Assembly (NCBI GenBank): GCA_003599815.1
Contig: QZJZ01000005.1
Coordinates: 1-33,409, forward strand
Source: Candidatus Auribacter fodinae
GTDB lineage: Bacteria; Auribacterota; Auribacteria; Auribacterales; Auribacteraceae
DNA: 33,409 nt
Direction of reading: 5' to 3'
Part shown: piece after piece, positions 31,173-33,409 of the stretch
How the letters are laid out: each line of letters starts with the position of its first letter
Position numbering within the stretch: the stretch's first letter is position 1
Translations under genes and position numbers: made by a program
Notes under the pieces: generated by a model
What the model was told of the DNA's origin: nothing
The model's database searches: none
The model's input: only the letters and a program-made list of their open reading frames with translations

Positions 31173-32714
31173 ATGGCTAAAAATATTTTTATCGCGTTTA
31201 TAAGTAACTATTTTGATATCGGCGGGGTGCAGAGAACCATCCTCGCGATTGCCAACTCTTTGCAAGACCGAGGGTTTACTTTCCATTTCGTCAATCTTGG
31301 AAACGATACTTTTCTTGATGGGTTCAGGCAGTGCGGAGCGTGTTTTCATTCAGCGAGCCCGTCAGATGTTATAGCCTACCTTCAGAAGAACAAAATTGGC
31401 GTTGTCCAGACAAATAACTGTGACGCCGGAAGTTATCTTGCATATATCGCCGGGGTGCCGCGGATTATAGAACGGCTTGCGGGTATGAACTCCGCGTTTC
31501 TCTTTGATAAAGCCCCTGTTGACTGTATTATCGGTTCAACCGATAACGTCACGTCACAGGCGCGTGCACTGTATCCTCACAAGTATGTTGCCCGAATATA
31601 TAACGGCGTTGACCTGTCTGTTTTTTCGCCTGCTGAAAAGGACAGGGCATTGATGAATGAACTGGGCATTCAGCCTGATGAACTTGTAATCGGGTATTGC
31701 GGAAGAATATCACGCGAGAAATGCATAGATAAACTGCTAGGAGTATTTCAACGGGTATCAGAGCGCCGCAACGCCAAACTGGTTCTGCTCGGTGATTTTA
31801 TCGAGGGCGCGTATGCGCGCAAGATCCATGATGCGGTTCGAGACATGAACCTTGAGGAAAAAGTTGTATTCACCGGGGGTAAGGACAATCCGTCGGCGGT
31901 TATGAATCTTTTTGATATTGGCGTATTAACCTCAGGCACACATGTACTTCCTGACGGGGCGGAATGGGTGACAAAAGAAGGTTTGTCCAATGCCGTGATG
32001 GAGATTCTGGCTATGGGTATCCCTGTTGTCGCAACATCTTCAGGAGAAACAGGATCGCTGGTTAAAGACCAACTCACCGGCTATCTGGTGGATATGGACG
32101 ATATGGACACGTTTTCCGATAAATTATCGTATCTCATCGAAAATAAAGAATTGAGAAAGCGGATGGGAGAGAACGCCCGTGAATTCGTCCGGAATAATTT
32201 TTCCAGAGATGCTATGATAGCGGAATACGAAAGACTCTATCATTATGTTGTTTCCGAACAGCTTATGGCTGATTATCCTGACTGCCGCAAAGACATGGAC
32301 ACTCATTTTTTGGCGAAAAGTTTTGAGTGGAGTTTATCTCTAATTAAAAATGCGAAAATCCTTGTTATCCGGTCTGGAAGCAAATCCTTGTGTGACTGCC
32401 TGATAAACGATATTAACCGCAATTTTTTCATGCCGGAGCTGGATATTCTCTGCCATTCAAAGAACCAGCCTGAAACGGTGGTTTATCCGCATTTAAACAG
32501 CGTTTATGCGTATGACAAAACTGATACATTCGCACTTGAAAATATGCAGGATATTATTGCGAGGATAAATGCAAAAAGATACGATTACCTCTTTTTCTTA
32601 TCCAATAATTTTATGGGGAAAGATCAGGATAATATGGCCGCGATAGTCAATGCTGTTCAAGCACATAGAAAGGTTGTCCTAACCGGGTTGAAAAAAACGT
32701 ATGTCTGGGCGTAA
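31173..32714 (+). CDS. GT4 family glycosyltransferase with C-terminal extension, paralogue 3
   Basis: A 513-residue third member of the set. N-terminal IAFISNYFDIGGVQRTILAI, GT4 core IGYCGRISREKCIDKLL, EX7E motif KEGLSNAVMEILA; C-terminal extension from about residue 391 (ILVIRSGSKSLCDCLIND, ILCHSKNQPE, YAYDKTDTFALENMQDI, FLSNNFMGKDQDNMAAIVNA). The extension is somewhat more diverged than in copies 1 and 2: FMAKDENQN becomes FMGKDQDNM. The start at 31173 lacks a clear ribosome binding site but aligns with the other two N-termini. It is the only copy on the plus strand. Confidence 0.9.
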   Translation: MAKNIFIAFISNYFDIGGVQRTILAIANSLQDRGFTFHFVNLGNDTFLDGFRQCGACFHSASPSDVIAYLQKNKIGVVQTNNCDAGSYLAYIAGVPRIIERLAGMNSAFLFDKAPVDCIIGSTDNVTSQARALYPHKYVARIYNGVDLSVFSPAEKDRALMNELGIQPDELVIGYCGRISREKCIDKLLGVFQRVSERRNAKLVLLGDFIEGAYARKIHDAVRDMNLEEKVVFTGGKDNPSAVMNLFDIGVLTSGTHVLPDGAEWVTKEGLSNAVMEILAMGIPVVATSSGETGSLVKDQLTGYLVDMDDMDTFSDKLSYLIENKELRKRMGENAREFVRNNFSRDAMIAEYERLYHYVVSEQLMADYPDCRKDMDTHFLAKSFEWSLSLIKNAKILVIRSGSKSLCDCLINDINRNFFMPELDILCHSKNQPETVVYPHLNSVYAYDKTDTFALENMQDIIARINAKRYDYLFFLSNNFMGKDQDNMAAIVNAVQAHRKVVLTGLKKTYVWA

Positions 32715-32764
32715 GTGGACCGGTTGAGGATAAGCGGCAATCGAATGTTTAATATCTCAACATT

Positions 32765-33409
32765 TTACTTCATAATACCGGACAACGCGGTGTGAATCGG
32801 TTCATTATCAGGGTCGTGCCTGAGAACGGATTCCCATTCAGCGAGCGCCTCATCAAATTTTTTAGCATCGAACAGTTTTTTTCCTGATTCGAATTTTTCT
32901 TTCAGGCAGTGATTGTACAATGCTTTCTTCAGGGTCGTTTTTAGTGAATGTCCGACTTTAGGCGCGGTCATAATATCTATGAAATATTTCTGGGCGCAAT
33001 CGGCGCAGAATTCAAAGTTGCCGCCCCTCAGGAAATGGTCGGACCATATCTCATGGAGCCCGGTATTTTCAGATGCCTGAAACCCCTCGAATTTCTGTTT
33101 GCACAATGTCGGTGACCCGTCAGAAAGGATAGACAGGCTGTTCATAGTTTTTTTGCAGTAATTCGTCTTGTCCATGGGGGTCATGTTTATAAGTTCTTTT
33201 TTGTTAAAAGTATGGCAGTAATCGTTGAATGACTGTATGGACACCGCGTCAGCTATATATTCCCAGCGGTTGTAGATATACTGCACTCTGTTCTGAGCTG
33301 ATTTGCGGTTTATCACCTGAACGATGACATACGGTGTGCGCGAGGCATGCGCGTTTCGTGTATTAATGGCATCCTGCACAAGTTTTTCTGATGGAAACGA
33401 GTTTGGCTC
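32765..33409 (-). CDS. C-terminal part of a radical SAM/SPASM-type protein with TPR tail (partial)
   Basis: The minus-strand frame is open to the window edge (the codons before the GTG at 33379 continue EPNSFPSEKL), so the N-terminus, where the radical SAM CxxxCxxC would lie, is outside. The visible part runs from RTPYVIVQVINR through the SPASM-like region CKKTMNSLSILSDGSPTLC, IWSDHFLRGG and FEFCADCAQ, matching the pattern in which an auxiliary iron-sulfur cluster is bound. The last 45 residues (GKKLFDAKKFDEALAEWESV, then LRHDPDN) form a TPR-like repeat. It is probably a modifying enzyme belonging to the glycan cluster. The radical SAM call is inferred from the C-terminal half only. Confidence 0.75.
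   Translation of the reverse strand, partial: EPNSFPSEKLVQDAINTRNAHASRTPYVIVQVINRKSAQNRVQYIYNRWEYIADAVSIQSFNDYCHTFNKKELINMTPMDKTNYCKKTMNSLSILSDGSPTLCKQKFEGFQASENTGLHEIWSDHFLRGGNFEFCADCAQKYFIDIMTAPKVGHSLKTTLKKALYNHCLKEKFESGKKLFDAKKFDEALAEWESVLRHDPDNEPIHTALSGIMK

Overview
The window looks like chromosomal DNA of a Gram-negative, non-model bacterium. Ten secreted proteins (two of them carried by disrupted genes) end in a PEP-CTERM sorting signal (Pro-Glu-Pro, hydrophobic helix, basic tail), the usual substrate of an exosortase. This, with the mixture of families, fits the PVC group (Kiritimatiellota, Lentisphaerota, Verrucomicrobiota) or Omnitrophota-like lineages. That placement is inference: no rRNA or other phylogenetic marker is present, and no exosortase gene lies here.

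Layout. (1) 1-1990: very AT-rich. It holds the N-terminal 268 codons of a membrane J-domain protein (minus strand, cut by the window edge), a tiny lysine-rich ORF, and two diverged copies of a dispersed repeat. (2) 1996-8062: housekeeping genes. These are tRNA-Ser(GGA), trpD, a probable operon yggS-proC-UPF0235-GalT-like, a PilZ protein, two tandem bacteriohemerythrins and mscL, several closed by clear hairpin terminators. (3) 8093-23777: PEP-CTERM region. Ten PEP-CTERM genes carry varied, mostly carbohydrate-binding-like ectodomains (DNRLRE, C-type lectin, discoidin-like, beta-propeller-like). Between them lie an HDOD protein, a DUF456 membrane protein, a radical SAM/SPASM enzyme, a membrane protein, a sensor histidine kinase, a DUF486 protein and an inserted AT-rich gene. 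(4) 23929-33409: glycan-type cluster. It has a decayed methyltransferase, a GT-A/Rossmann fusion, two methyltransferases, three paralogous GT4 glycosyltransferases sharing an unfamiliar C-terminal domain, and the C-terminal part of a second SPASM/TPR protein.

How the parts may fit together (inference). The PEP-CTERM proteins would be exported and anchored or released at the cell surface, where glycan made or modified by region 4 is a plausible partner. Five PEP-CTERM genes share a promoter of the form TTGC(A/G)N-17-TATA(A/G)T, which suggests common control. Two PEP-CTERM genes are broken, one by a stop codon in the signal peptide and one by a frameshift before the sorting signal.

Strongest leads: the 73-bp perfect direct repeats bracketing a single AT-rich gene at the 3' end of the DUF486 gene; the GT4 C-terminal domain present three times; the GalT-family protein lacking a histidine from both HIT motifs; the shared PEP-CTERM promoter; and a roughly 60-residue module common to two PEP-CTERM proteins.
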